Assembly (NCBI GenBank): GCA_029937545.1
Contig: JAPYPR010000006.1
Span: forward strand, 62,001 to 126,000
DNA length: 64,000 bases
From: Erythrobacter sp.
GTDB lineage: Bacteria > Pseudomonadota > Alphaproteobacteria > Sphingomonadales > Sphingomonadaceae
Direction: 5' to 3'
A program made the translations under genes and the position numbers. Positions 44,381 to 53,984 of the stretch are shown here, one piece after another. Below the pieces are notes generated by a model. It saw only the letters and a list, made by a program, of their open reading frames with translations, ran no database searches and had not been told where the DNA came from. The number at the start of each line of letters is the position of its first letter. Within the stretch, counting starts at the first letter, position 1.

Positions 44381-45559
44381 TTGCGCGTCGCCCTACTTTC
44401 CACGCTCGATGATGCCGTTACCCCGGCACCGGTGCGCGCGGCCTATCGCAATTTCGCGGGCGCACGAATCATCGACCGGCAGATCGATCTTGCGCTGGCG
44501 GCCGACTGCGAAACGATTGCCTGTCTTGTCGAAGGGATTGGCCGCGAGGTCGCGGAGGCTCAGAGACGTGCCGAACAATCAGGCGTGCGCTTCGTGGCGA
44601 TGCAGAACCCGCGCGCGCTGTCGGGTCTCGTGACAGAAGCCGACGAATTGTTTGTGGTTGCTGCCGGCGTCCTGCCCTCCGATGCTGCTGTGCTCCACAA
44701 TGTTGCTCGCCCGGCGGTGCTGGCGTTTCCGGCGGAAGACGCAGTTGCGAGGGGCTATGAGCGCATCGATCCAGAGTTTGCGTGGTCGGGCGCTTTGCTC
44801 GCGCCGGGTTCGGTGGTCGAACACCTGACCGAATTGCCGCCTGACAACGACGTGGTTGCCAGTCTGCTGCGGCTATCGCTGCAATCGGGGGTCAAAGTTC
44901 TGTCATTGGAAAAGCGACTGATTGAAGACGGTCAGTGGCACATCGACCCCAGCATCGAAGAATTGGTCGACCGGGAAGAACGCTGGATCAAGACACATGC
45001 ATCGCCGGCTCCTCTTACCGCGCCAGGACTGGCGGTGGCAGAGCGGATCGGTGCCCGGCTTGCGCGCGACACATTGGGCACGAAGGGTGCGAGACTTCCA
45101 GCGCTCGGTGCAGCGGTGAGCGGGATTGGCGCTTTGGCACTTGCGGCCCTCGGCATGCCGGTCACTGCGCTGGCTCTCGGTGCGGTGATGGCAATGCTCG
45201 GCGCGGCGGGAGAGACGGTAGAGCGCATCGCGCGGGCGGGGCAATTCGGTGCGCGAAGATCGGCGCTGGCGAAAGCGCTGGACTGGTCGACGGATCCGGT
45301 GCTGGTGATCCTGATCGCCGCCGCCTCTCCCGAATATACCGGTTGGCTGAGACTCTTCGTACCAGCGATGCTGTTCGGTCTTCTGCGGCTCGGCGCCCGG
45401 CTGCGGGACGACAAATGGGGCGCAAGCTACCGCGATCGGATCGCCGTCAGCGCATTATTGGTCCCGTGCGCGTTTCTCGGAATCACCCAGCCAATCGCTG
45501 CGATCATGGCTCTGCTGGTGCTGATCTCGCTTTTCCTAGTGCCGCACCGTGGCGACTAA
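44381..45559 (+). CDS. Nucleotidyltransferase-like / membrane fusion protein, possibly a degenerate CDP-alcohol phosphatidyltransferase
   Basis: A 392-residue protein starting at a TTG behind GGAGAG. The first 200 residues look like a sugar-nucleotidyltransferase fold (RIIDRQIDLALAADCETIACLVEG, then a DELFVVAAGVLPSD strand-loop). After a linker, residues 235-390 hold four to five hydrophobic segments with LDWSTDPVLV, resembling the second half of the CDP-alcohol phosphatidyltransferase motif (D-x3-D), but the first half (D-G-x2-A-R) is not present. The order matches bifunctional inositol-phosphate cytidylyltransferase/synthase enzymes. I cannot assign a reaction. It is 80 bases after the Hpt-like gene. 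Confidence 0.45.
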   Translation: MRVALLSTLDDAVTPAPVRAAYRNFAGARIIDRQIDLALAADCETIACLVEGIGREVAEAQRRAEQSGVRFVAMQNPRALSGLVTEADELFVVAAGVLPSDAAVLHNVARPAVLAFPAEDAVARGYERIDPEFAWSGALLAPGSVVEHLTELPPDNDVVASLLRLSLQSGVKVLSLEKRLIEDGQWHIDPSIEELVDREERWIKTHASPAPLTAPGLAVAERIGARLARDTLGTKGARLPALGAAVSGIGALALAALGMPVTALALGAVMAMLGAAGETVERIARAGQFGARRSALAKALDWSTDPVLVILIAAASPEYTGWLRLFVPAMLFGLLRLGARLRDDKWGASYRDRIAVSALLVPCAFLGITQPIAAIMALLVLISLFLVPHRGD

Positions 45560-45594
45560 CGCCGACTTAACCACGTCCATGATAGCGCGAGGCC

Positions 45595-46560
45595 ATGAAG
45601 ATGGAGATTCCGGTGCCTGACGCTGCCCAAGCGGACCAAGCGAGAGAATTGCGCGATTGCCTGGCTGGCGGGAATGCCGTGCTGGCACGAGTGACCCCGA
45701 TCCTGGAGCATTTGCTCTCGAACCCGGACCATTCGTTGTTCAGCGACGAGATCGTCGCGCGTATTCGCGGGATGTGCCACGACCTCGCCTGGCAGATCCT
45801 TCGGGCGCAGGCGGAGGCGACCGGGGAAGCGGGTCGCGAAGCTTTCGCCGACAAGCATGGCGAGGCGTTGGCGCAGCACTTCTTCACCAGCCCGCGCATC
45901 CTCGCACATTGCCATGGCCTCGCGCTCGAGTGGCAATTGGCGACGCGGATGGATGCGCAATACGGCATCGATCCGGTGCTTTCCCCGCTATTGCAGACAC
46001 TGATAGCGTCGCCCGACAGCGGGCAGGCCAGCGCGGCCATGGGTGCTCTCGCGGCGCAGGCGCGCTTCGCCCAGTCGCAGCGGCGCATGGAGCTTTCGCT
46101 GGCTGAACTACCGGGCGACCTGTTTCACGAACTGCTGCTGGGGTGGCGCAATTTCGGTGGCGATCGGCGATCCGATGCCATGATCCGCGCGGAAGCAAAG
46201 CTGCGCAATGCCTATGACGAGAGTTCTGCGCGCCTGTCGCTGCTAGCGCGTCTTGTGGCGGGGCTTGGAGAAGAAGTTTCGAAAGCGCTCGACATGGAAC
46301 AGGCCGGTGTCGCGCTGTTCCTTACGGCATTGGCGGCGCGGTCGAACCAGTCGCGCAACCTTGCTGTGCTTGCGACGAATGAACGGCAGGTCGCGCGGCT
46401 CGCGCTGGCCCTGCGCGGCTGCGGTCTCGACGCGGCGGAAGCGAATAGCCAGATCCTGAGATTACACCCAAGAAGCAGCCCACAAGGCGGGCTTGACGCG
46501 ATCACGCCGGCCGAAGCGAAGAAATGGCTCGCCGAAGCCGGCACGATGGGGATCGTCTGA
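45595..46560 (+). CDS. Helical protein of unknown function upstream of a kinase-like gene
   Basis: A 321-residue protein predicted to be almost all helix, with Ala-rich amphipathic segments such as VLSPLLQTLIASPDSGQASA and MEQAGVALFLTALAARSNQS. The second half (residues about 190-320) resembles the pattern of alphaproteobacterial DUF2336 proteins, but I am not certain. It has GAGG before the ATG and lies two bases before the kinase-like gene, so the two are surely expressed together. Confidence 0.6.
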   Translation: MKMEIPVPDAAQADQARELRDCLAGGNAVLARVTPILEHLLSNPDHSLFSDEIVARIRGMCHDLAWQILRAQAEATGEAGREAFADKHGEALAQHFFTSPRILAHCHGLALEWQLATRMDAQYGIDPVLSPLLQTLIASPDSGQASAAMGALAAQARFAQSQRRMELSLAELPGDLFHELLLGWRNFGGDRRSDAMIRAEAKLRNAYDESSARLSLLARLVAGLGEEVSKALDMEQAGVALFLTALAARSNQSRNLAVLATNERQVARLALALRGCGLDAAEANSQILRLHPRSSPQGGLDAITPAEAKKWLAEAGTMGIV

Positions 46561-46562
46561 TC

Positions 46563-48005
46563 ATGGCCAGCGTAGGCACCAGCTATATCGCATCTGCCCG
46601 GGCCGATGGCGAAGGGCGGCTCGTCGAGGCCGGTGAACCGCTCGCGAGCCTGCAGGAAGCGTGCGGCGGGCAGATCGGCGGCCCGATCGCCATTCCCGAG
46701 CTGCAGGCGCTGGTCGAGAAGGCTAACGCCTATGGCCTTCGGCTCGCGCGGCAATTCACCGCCATCGACGGCGAAAACAGCATCACCGCCTGGGTAGAGA
46801 TTACCCCGAAGTTCGATGACGACGGGAATATTTCGCAGAGCGCGATCGATGTCGTGAGCTGGCACAGCGAGGAGCTGCCGCCGGAAAACGAGCTCGACGC
46901 GGCACGTCGCCGCATCGAGATCAACCGCCATCTCGCGGACTGCACCGTGCGTCTTAACTCATCGCAAGGCGTACTGTCGATCGAAACAGAGGCACCCGAC
47001 CTTGCGGCATTCGTGGAAGCCGCACGCGAAGGGATAGGGCGGCCCTGGACCGATTTCGTCCATTTGCCGGGCAGCACGCATGAACAACCGCTGCACTGGC
47101 GCCTGCTCGATGGCTCGCGCTGCGAGATCGGCGGGTCCAAGCGCGAATGGACGGCCCATTTGGAACCGCTTGGAAAAGGCGACCCCGGCAGCGCAGGCTT
47201 CGCGCTCTACCTGACCGCAGACACCCCTGCTCGGGCCGCAGGGGCTGCGGAAAGCGGCGCCGGTATCGAAGGCGCGTCGTTCGGCCGCGACCTGACTCCG
47301 GTCTTGCGCCAACCGATCAATCGCATCATCGCAAATGCCGAAACGATCCGGACGAAACTGGCCGGGCCGATTGCAGATGATTACAGCTCCTATGCAGCGG
47401 ATATTGCGACCGCGGCCCAGCATCTCCTGGCGCTGATCGACGACCTGTCAGACCTCGAAGTTGTCGAATCGGACCAGTTCGTCACCGCGCCGGACCGCAT
47501 CGAGCTTGCCGATGTTGCGCGGCGGGCCTGCGGCATTCTCGGCGTCCGGGCGCAGGAGAAGGGCATCACGCTGGTGCCTCCCGTAGAAGGCGAAAGCCAG
47601 CTGGCCATCGCCGAGTTCCGGCGTGTGCTGCAGATTCTGCTCAACCTAGTCGGTAACGCGATCCGTTATGCGCCTGAGGACAGCCAGGTCTGGATCCGGC
47701 TCGACCGGATCGGGAGTCGCGCGCTCATCACGGTGGCAGACCAGGGTTATGGCCTCGATGAGGAGCAACAGGCGAGGGTGTTCGAGAAGTTCGAGCGGCT
47801 CGGGCGGAGCGGCGATGGCGGCTCTGGCCTCGGCCTCTACATTTCCCGCCGGATCGCACGGGCGATGGACGGCGATCTCACCGTCGAAAGCGCGCCGGGG
47901 CAGGGCGCGCGCTTCACCCTTTCGGTTCCGGCCGCCGACGAGATGCGATCGGAGAAGCGGGACGGACCGGGCCGCGAAACCCCTAACAACGACACGGACG
48001 CATGA
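46563..48005 (+). CDS. Histidine kinase-like protein lacking the H-box histidine
   Basis: A 480-residue soluble protein. Residues 1-230 are a PAS-like sensor region of unknown ligand. The dimerisation helix reads DLTPVLRQPINRIIANAE (residues 243-260), where the H-E-L-R-T-P-L consensus would place His; that position is Pro246. The ATPase domain is intact: NLVGNAIRYAP (N-box, 361-371), ADQGYGLD (G1) and GSGLGLYISRR (G2). It therefore should bind ATP but cannot autophosphorylate in the usual way. It ends at a strong terminator. Confidence 0.8.
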   Translation: MASVGTSYIASARADGEGRLVEAGEPLASLQEACGGQIGGPIAIPELQALVEKANAYGLRLARQFTAIDGENSITAWVEITPKFDDDGNISQSAIDVVSWHSEELPPENELDAARRRIEINRHLADCTVRLNSSQGVLSIETEAPDLAAFVEAAREGIGRPWTDFVHLPGSTHEQPLHWRLLDGSRCEIGGSKREWTAHLEPLGKGDPGSAGFALYLTADTPARAAGAAESGAGIEGASFGRDLTPVLRQPINRIIANAETIRTKLAGPIADDYSSYAADIATAAQHLLALIDDLSDLEVVESDQFVTAPDRIELADVARRACGILGVRAQEKGITLVPPVEGESQLAIAEFRRVLQILLNLVGNAIRYAPEDSQVWIRLDRIGSRALITVADQGYGLDEEQQARVFEKFERLGRSGDGGSGLGLYISRRIARAMDGDLTVESAPGQGARFTLSVPAADEMRSEKRDGPGRETPNNDTDA

Positions 48006-48012
48006 CACGAAA

Positions 48013-48034
48013 AAGGGGCGCCGAAGCGCCCCTT
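48013..48034. terminator. Bidirectional terminator with a UUCG-type loop
   Basis: AAGGGGCGC (48013-48021) pairs perfectly with GCGCCCCTT (48026-48034) across a 4-base loop. On the minus strand the loop is C-TTCG-G and the stem is followed by TTTTTCG, a textbook intrinsic terminator for gltA. On the plus strand it ends the kinase-like operon. Confidence 0.85.
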
Positions 48035-48058
48035 GATCTACTTTAGAAGAAGCCGGGC

Positions 48059-49345
48059 TTACCGCTTGTCTATCGGCACGTAGTCGCGCTCGGTCGGGCC
48101 AGTGTACAGCTGGCGCGGGCGGCCAATGACCTGGCCGGGATCGGAGATCATCTCGTTCCACTGCGCCACCCAGCCGACAGTGCGTGCGAGGGCGAAAAGC
48201 GCGGTGAACATCGTGGTCGGGAAGCCGATCGAATTCAGGATGATGCCCGAATAGAAGTCCACGTTCGGGAAGAGCTTCTTTTCCTTGAAATAATCGTCGT
48301 TCAGCGCGAGCTCTTCGAGGCGCAGCGCCGTCTCGAACACCGGATCGCTGACATTCAGTGCCTCGAACACTTCGCGCAGCGTTTTTTGCATCACCGTCGC
48401 GCGCGGGTCATAGTTCTTGTAGACGCGGTGTCCGAAGCCCATCAGGCGGAACGGGTCGTTCTTGTCCTTCGCCCGCTCGATATAATGCGGAATCTTGTCG
48501 GGCGAGCCGATCTCCTGGAGCATGTTCAGCGCGGCTTCGTTGGCGCCGCCATGCGCCGGGCCCCACAGACACGCGATACCTGCCGCGATGCAGGCGAACG
48601 GGTTCGCGCCCGACGAACCGGCAAGACGCACGGTCGAGGTCGAGGCGTTCTGCTCGTGGTCTGCATGGAGGATGAAAATCCGGTCCATCGCCCTTTCGAT
48701 CGCGGGATGGATTTCATACTCCTCGGCCGGAACGCCGAAGGTCATGCGCAGGAAGTTGCCGGTGTAGCTCAGATTGTTGTCCGGCTGCATGAAGGGCTGG
48801 CCGATGGCATACTTATAGGCCCAGGCCGCGATCGTCGGCATCTTCGCGATCAGGCGGTGGCTGCTGATCTTGCGGTGCTCGGGATCGGAAATGTCGGTGC
48901 TGTCGTGATAGAACGCCGACAGGGCGCCGACCACACCGCACATGATCGCCATCGGGTGCGCATCGCGGCGGAAGCCCTGGTAGAACTGGCGCAGCTGGTC
49001 GTGCAGCATGGTGTGCCGCGTGATCGTGTAGTCGAAATCGTCCAGCTCTTCCTTGCCCGGCAGTTCGCCGTTCAGGAGCAGATAGGCGACTTCCATGAAG
49101 CTGGAATGTTCGGCGAGCTGGCCGATGGGATACCCGCGGTGCAGCAGGACGCCTTCTTCACCGTCGATATAGGTCAGCGCGCTTTCGCAACTGGCGGTGG
49201 ACTTGTAGCCGGGATCGTAAGTGAACTTGCCGGTGCCGCCATACAGCTTGCGAATGTCGATGACATCGGGGCCGACGCTACCCTGAAGTACGGGGAATTC
49301 CTGGGTCTGGTCGCCCAGATCGAGAGTTGCCTTGTTGTCGGCCAC
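48059..49345 (-). CDS. gltA: Citrate synthase
   Basis: GltA condenses acetyl-CoA and oxaloacetate to citrate. The 428-residue protein is the hexameric type II form, with the catalytic histidines in [10 protein letters not shown] and [13 protein letters not shown] and the aspartate in NVDFYSG. The start is a GTG at 49343-49345 behind GAGGAG ([13 protein letters not shown]), ten bases after the gltX stop, so gltX and gltA form an operon. A longer in-frame start exists but lies inside gltX. Confidence 0.96.
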   Translation of the reverse strand: MADNKATLDLGDQTQEFPVLQGSVGPDVIDIRKLYGGTGKFTYDPGYKSTASCESALTYIDGEEGVLLHRGYPIGQLAEHSSFMEVAYLLLNGELPGKEELDDFDYTITRHTMLHDQLRQFYQGFRRDAHPMAIMCGVVGALSAFYHDSTDISDPEHRKISSHRLIAKMPTIAAWAYKYAIGQPFMQPDNNLSYTGNFLRMTFGVPAEEYEIHPAIERAMDRIFILHADHEQNASTSTVRLAGSSGANPFACIAAGIACLWGPAHGGANEAALNMLQEIGSPDKIPHYIERAKDKNDPFRLMGFGHRVYKNYDPRATVMQKTLREVFEALNVSDPVFETALRLEELALNDDYFKEKKLFPNVDFYSGIILNSIGFPTTMFTALFALARTVGWVAQWNEMISDPGQVIGRPRQLYTGPTERDYVPIDKR

Positions 49346-49355
49346 GCGTGTCTCC

Positions 49356-50807
49356 TCAACGGTTTCCAGCCGGTCCCGGGGCGTCGGCGGCTTGCGCATC
49401 GATCCGCGCGAGCGCTTCTTCCTTGCCCAGAAGGACCAGCACATCGAAAATGCCGGGGGACGTGGTCGTCCCCGTCAATGCCGCGCGCATGGGCTGCGCG
49501 AGCTTGCCGAGACCCAATTCGAGCTGCCCGGCATACGATTTCGTAGTGGCTTCGAGAGCCTCGATTGTCCAGTCATTTTGCACATGCAGCATTTTCGACA
49601 GGCCGGCGAGCCGCTGACGCGCTCCGTCATCGAGCAGGCCAGCCGCCCTCTCGGTCATCTCGAGAGGCCGCTTGGCGAAAAGAAACTGCGATCCTTCAAC
49701 GAGTTCGTTGACGGACTTGGCGCGGGTTTTAAGCACTGGCATGGCCTGCTCGAGCAGATCGACATGAGCGTCGCCGCCTAACTTCTCAGCCACGATGCGC
49801 GCCAGCCGGGCATCGTCGGCCTCGCGGATGTAGTGCCCGTTGAGGTTCTGCAGCTTCTTGATGTCGAACCGGGCAGGGCCCTTGCCGACTCCATCGAGGT
49901 CGAACAGCTCGATCGCTTCCTCGCGGCTGATCTCCTCGCGGTCGCCGTGAGCCCAACCGAGGCGCAGGAGGTAGTTGAACAGCGCTTCCGGCAGCACACC
50001 CTCCTCGTCGCGATAGCCTTCGACACCGACCGCGCCGTGGCGCTTCGACATCTTTGCGCCATCGGGGCCGTGGATCAGCGGGACATGGGCATAGACCGGA
50101 TCGGGCCAGCCACCCTCGATCGCGTCCATCGCGCGGATCACGGGTAGCTGCCGGAATGCATTGTTGAGGTGATCGTCGCCGCGGATGACGTGAGTGACAC
50201 CCATGTCGTGATCGTCGACGACCACCGCGAGCATATAGGTCGGCGTACCGTCCGCGCGGAGCAGGACGTAATCGTCGATCTCGGCGTTCTTCACCGTGAC
50301 CGGGCCCTGCACCGCGTCTTCTATAGTCGTTTCGCCTTCGGTGGGCACTTTCAGCCGAATGACGAACGGTGCACCCTCGGGGGCCTCGCTCTCGTTCCGG
50401 TCGCGCCACCGACGGTCGTATCGCATCGGCTGTTTGGCTGCGCGCTGATCGGCACGCATTTGCTCGAGCTCTTCGGGCGTAGCGAAACATTTATAGGCGT
50501 GGCCGGCTTCTAATAGCAGGCGCGCGACTTCCGCGTGACGCTCTGCACGGTCGGACTGGAATAGCGGCGCATCGTCGAAGTCGAGCCCGAGCCAGTCGAG
50601 CCCCTCGATAATCTTGTCGATGGCGTCCTGCGTGCTGCGCTTACGGTCCGTATCCTCGATCCGCAGGAGCGTCCGGCCGCCGTGGTGCCGCGCGAACAAC
50701 CAGTTGAACAGTGCCGTGCGCGCGCCGCCGATATGCAGATATCCGGTGGGCGAAGGAGCAAAGCGGGTTACGACCTGACCTTCGGGCGTTCCACTATCGC
50801 TTGCCAT
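49356..50807 (-). CDS. gltX: Glutamyl-tRNA synthetase
   Basis: GltX charges tRNA with glutamate. The 483-residue class I enzyme has the HIGH motif as HIGG (25-28) in [18 protein letters not shown] and KMSKR at 252-256. The zinc-binding Cys cluster seen in some enzymes is absent. Alphaproteobacteria often carry two GluRS genes and use one for tRNA-Gln with GatCAB; which type this is cannot be told here. I use the ATG at 50805-50807 ([11 protein letters not shown]); the frame stays open far upstream but overlaps comEC. Confidence 0.96.
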   Translation of the reverse strand: MASDSGTPEGQVVTRFAPSPTGYLHIGGARTALFNWLFARHHGGRTLLRIEDTDRKRSTQDAIDKIIEGLDWLGLDFDDAPLFQSDRAERHAEVARLLLEAGHAYKCFATPEELEQMRADQRAAKQPMRYDRRWRDRNESEAPEGAPFVIRLKVPTEGETTIEDAVQGPVTVKNAEIDDYVLLRADGTPTYMLAVVVDDHDMGVTHVIRGDDHLNNAFRQLPVIRAMDAIEGGWPDPVYAHVPLIHGPDGAKMSKRHGAVGVEGYRDEEGVLPEALFNYLLRLGWAHGDREEISREEAIELFDLDGVGKGPARFDIKKLQNLNGHYIREADDARLARIVAEKLGGDAHVDLLEQAMPVLKTRAKSVNELVEGSQFLFAKRPLEMTERAAGLLDDGARQRLAGLSKMLHVQNDWTIEALEATTKSYAGQLELGLGKLAQPMRAALTGTTTSPGIFDVLVLLGKEEALARIDAQAADAPGPAGNR

Positions 50808-50835
50808 TGGCTCTCGCTTCCTTTCAAACACTTGC

Positions 50836-53039
50836 ATGGCGACACGCGGGACGCCTTCGGTACCGATGGGGGAGACGGACGGGGGATCCGTGCAGGCTGT
50901 GCCGCGCCCTTGGCGCATGCGCGGCCTGATGTCCAGAATTGCGGATCGCTGCGAGACAGGTTTGGCGAGTGCCGGATTCGACCGCGGACCGTGGCTCGCT
51001 GTGGCGTTTGGCGGGGGCATCGGCCTGTGGTTCCTGCTCGACACGCCGTGGGAATGGTCTGCGGCAATCGGCGGGTTGGTGCTGGTCGCCCTCGCAGCAC
51101 TCGCCGTGTGGCGCGATCGCGATGAACGCGCCTATCTCCTCGCTGCGACTGTCGCCACATCACTCGTCATCGCGGCAGGGATCGGGCTGGTGTGGGCGCG
51201 CTCCGAATTGATCGGTGCCCAGCCGATCGAGCGACCGACGTTCGAACGGCTCGATGCCCGCATTCTCGAGCGCGAGGACCAGCCCGCGCGAGACCGCATC
51301 CGGCTAGTGTTGGCCGCTCGCGATGCCGAGGACGGGATCGCGAGGGCTTATCGCGTAAACGTGCCGCTGGCTCAAGCCGATAGTGGGTTGCGAGAGGGCG
51401 TACGCGTCAGGCTGTCTACGCGCCTCATGCCGCCTTCGCCGCCAATCGTTCCAGGCGCCTACGACTTCGCGCGACGGGCCTGGTTCGATGGCTATGCAGC
51501 CACCGGCAGCCTGGTTGGCGAGATCGAGATCATCGAGGAGGTCGGCGGAGGCGACGAAGGCTGGATCGCGCAGGTCCAGCGGCGCCTCTCAGCCCACGTT
51601 CGCGAGCGTCTCGACGGTGCTCCCGGGCAATCGCGGCGACACTTGCCAGCGGCGACCGCGGGGCGATCTCCGAAGCGGACGAGGTGGCCATGCGCGATGC
51701 CGGTCTCACGCATTTGCTTTCGATCAGCGGCCTCCACGTCAGCGCGATTATCGCCGCGACCTATCTGACTGCGCTCAAGCTGCTGGCGCTTTGGCCGTGG
51801 CTTGCGCTGCGCGTGCGCCTGCCGATTGTCGCTGCGACAATCGCTGCACTTGCCGGGATCGGCTACACGCTTTTGACGGGGGCTCAGGTACCGACGGTGC
51901 GCAGCTGCATAGGCGCAATCCTCGTTCTGACAGCTCTCGCGCTAGGGCGCGAGCCACTCTCTTTGCGCCTTGTCGCGGTCGCAGCAATTGCGGTGCTGTT
52001 CCTGTGGCCGGAAGCGCTTGTCGGGCCGAGCTTCCAGATGAGCTTTGCCGCCGTGCTCGCCATCGTGGCGCTTCACAATGCGAAGCCGTTTCGTGAATTC
52101 CTCGCGCCGCGAGAGGAAAGCGGCTTACGCAGATTCGGTCGCCGGGCCCTGATGCTGTTCCTGACCGGATTTGTCATCGAGCTCGCACTCATGCCAATCG
52201 TCCTGTTCCACTTCCACCGTGCGGGAATTTATGGGGCGGTCGCAAACCTGTTCGCGATCCCGCTCGTGACCTTCGTTTCGATGCCGCTCGTTGCCCTGGC
52301 GCTGGCGATGGATGTGGTCGGGTTGGGTGCGCCGGCCTGGTGGCTGGTCGGCAAATCGCTTGATGTCTTGCTGTGGATCGCCCACCTCGTTTCGTCTCAG
52401 CCGGGTGCCGTGAAGCTCGCCCCGAAGATGCCGATGGCGGCGATTGCGATCTTTGTCGTCGGCGCCCTCTGGCTGGCCTTGTGGCATGGCAGAACACGGC
52501 TTTGGAGCGCGCTTCCGATCGCCGTCGCTTCTGTATGGATGTGGGCGACACCGGCCCCGGACATCGTGATTACGCGTGATGGACGCGACGTGGGTATAGC
52601 CAGCGCAGATGGCCGACTCCTGGTATTGCGAGACAGCGAGGGCAGCTACGCCCAGCAGAACCTGCGCGAAATTTCCGCGTTGGACGGCGAGCCTGTACCG
52701 TTGGCCGAATGGCCGGCGGCTCGATGCAGCAGGGACTTTTGCAGCCTGAGGCTTGATAGAGGTGGACGGGGATGGACGCTCTTGATTGCACGAAGCCGCG
52801 AGCTGATCGAAGAGCGGGCGCTCGCGGCAGCTTGCGACAATTCCGACATCGTCATCGCGGACCGCTTTCTGCCGCGCTCGTGCAGTCCACGGTGGCTGAA
52901 GGCCGATCGCCGATTTCTCGAGCGGGAAGGGGGTACCGCCGTTTACCTTGCCGAAGAGCGCATTGAGACCGTGGCCGAGGGGCAGGGGGGACACGGTTGG
53001 TTTCGACCCTTCGTTCGGCGGAGCGCGGACTCCGAATAG
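50836..53039 (+). pseudogene. comEC: comEC-type competence/DNA uptake channel, frameshifted
   Basis: ComEC forms the inner-membrane channel for single-stranded DNA. Two frames are needed to read it: 50836-51627 in one phase (N-terminal membrane segments and the OB-like domain ending DGAPG) and about 51628-53039 in the next phase, beginning AIAATLASGDRGAISEADEV and continuing with MRDAGLTHLLSISGLHVSAI. The break is at CCCGGGCAA (51622-51630): one more G would restore one continuous protein of about 733 residues. So one base is missing, either as a real mutation or as a sequencing slip in the short G run. The C-terminus has the metallo-beta-lactamase-like segments but they are weak. Confidence 0.85.
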
Positions 53040-53070
53040 ACACCGCCAAATCATGGAAAAAACATGGAAA

Positions 53071-53098
53071 GAAGGGCGCAGCCTGCACCGCGCCCTTC
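53071..53098. terminator. Bidirectional hairpin terminator between comEC and lexA
   Basis: GAAGGGCGC (53071-53079) pairs perfectly with GCGCCCTTC (53090-53098). On the minus strand TTTCC follows, ending the lexA transcript. Confidence 0.7.
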
Positions 53099-53120
53099 AG
53101 CATAGCTTAAGCATAGCTTA
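53099..53120. repeat. Tandem direct repeat of 11 bases (two copies)
   Basis: AGCATAGCTTA occurs twice back to back at 53099-53109 and 53110-53120, between the terminator stem and the lexA stop. No function is evident. Confidence 0.85.
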
Positions 53121-53137
53121 AATCGTGTAGCGAAGGA

Positions 53138-53836
53138 TCAGTGGTAACGCCGCAGCAGGCCTGCAAGCTTGCCCTGTACCTTCACCCGGTGGGACTCATA
53201 CACCTGCGGTTCGTACGACCCATTGGCAGGATCGAGCCGAATACGTCCGCCATCGCGGCGCAAATATTTCAGCGTCGCTTCCTCATCGTCGACAAGCGCC
53301 ACGACGATCTCCCCGTCGCGGGCGGTATCGGACCGGCGCACCAGAGCGAAGTCGCCGTCGAAAATACCCGCCTCGACCATCGAGTCGCCCGAAACTTCGA
53401 GCGCGTAGTGCTCGCCCGGTCCGAGCAGGGCGGCCGGAACAGGCATGCTCGCCTGGCCCTCGATCGCCTCGATCGGTGCACCGGCCGCAATCCGGCCATG
53501 GAGCGGCACGTCGATGATGTCGTTCGCCGGCTCCGGCGCGACGGATTTCGCTGTGACCGTGGCCGCCATGGTCGCGCCGGTATCATTGGCGGGCTTGGGC
53601 TGGTTGGCACCTGTCACCGCGTCTTCGGGCAGCTTGACGACCTCCAGTGCCCGAGCGCGATTTGGCAGGCGGCGGATGAAGCCCCGTTCCTCGAGGGCGG
53701 AAATCAGGCGGTGGACGCCGGACTTGCTCTTGAGGTCGAGCGCTTCCTTCATTTCCTCGAAACTGGGTGAAATGCCGGTTTCTTCCAGCCGTTGCTGGAT
53801 AAAGCGGATCAATTCGTGCTGCTTGGCTGTCAGCAT
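53138..53836 (-). CDS. lexA: SOS repressor LexA
   Basis: LexA represses DNA-damage genes until RecA triggers its self-cleavage. The 232-residue protein has an N-terminal winged helix ([20 protein letters not shown], then [20 protein letters not shown]), a variable linker of 65-105, and the peptidase domain with the cleavage site Ala118-Gly119 in [10 protein letters not shown], Ser152 in [10 protein letters not shown] and Lys190 in EEATLKYL. I start it at ATG 53836; longer frames are non-coding upstream DNA. Its own SOS box and promoter lie 40-80 bases upstream. Confidence 0.97.
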   Translation of the reverse strand: MLTAKQHELIRFIQQRLEETGISPSFEEMKEALDLKSKSGVHRLISALEERGFIRRLPNRARALEVVKLPEDAVTGANQPKPANDTGATMAATVTAKSVAPEPANDIIDVPLHGRIAAGAPIEAIEGQASMPVPAALLGPGEHYALEVSGDSMVEAGIFDGDFALVRRSDTARDGEIVVALVDDEEATLKYLRRDGGRIRLDPANGSYEPQVYESHRVKVQGKLAGLLRRYH

Positions 53837-53874
53837 ATCTGCGCAACTCCCGTGCCGCCTGTTCACAACCCTGT

Positions 53875-53889
53875 GAACGAATGTGGAAC
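53875..53889 (-). promoter_or_regulatory. LexA operator (SOS box) of lexA
   Basis: On the minus strand GTTCCACATTCGTTC is a perfect alphaproteobacterial LexA site (GTTC-N7-GTTC). It starts within the -10 element at 53889-53894 and covers the transcription start, so LexA would block its own promoter. Confidence 0.9.
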
Positions 53890-53917
53890 AATTAGGCAAC
53901 GGAAATTGGCAAGTCAA
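53889..53917 (-). promoter_or_regulatory. lexA promoter
   Basis: Minus strand TTGACT (53912-53917), 17-base spacer, TAATTG (53889-53894), overlapping the SOS box. Spacing and -35 are near consensus for sigma70. Confidence 0.75.
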
Positions 53918-53984
53918 GCAATTCAGCCGTTTCGGACCTTTCTTGTGGAGAACAGGTGTTCGCGATACGTGCCGGACTACACGG

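Noticed and set aside
51684-53039. The second comEC frame as a separate gene starting at a GTG
   Set aside because: The frame is open and ComEC-like for about 19 codons before that GTG, and the missing base joins it exactly to the N-terminal half.
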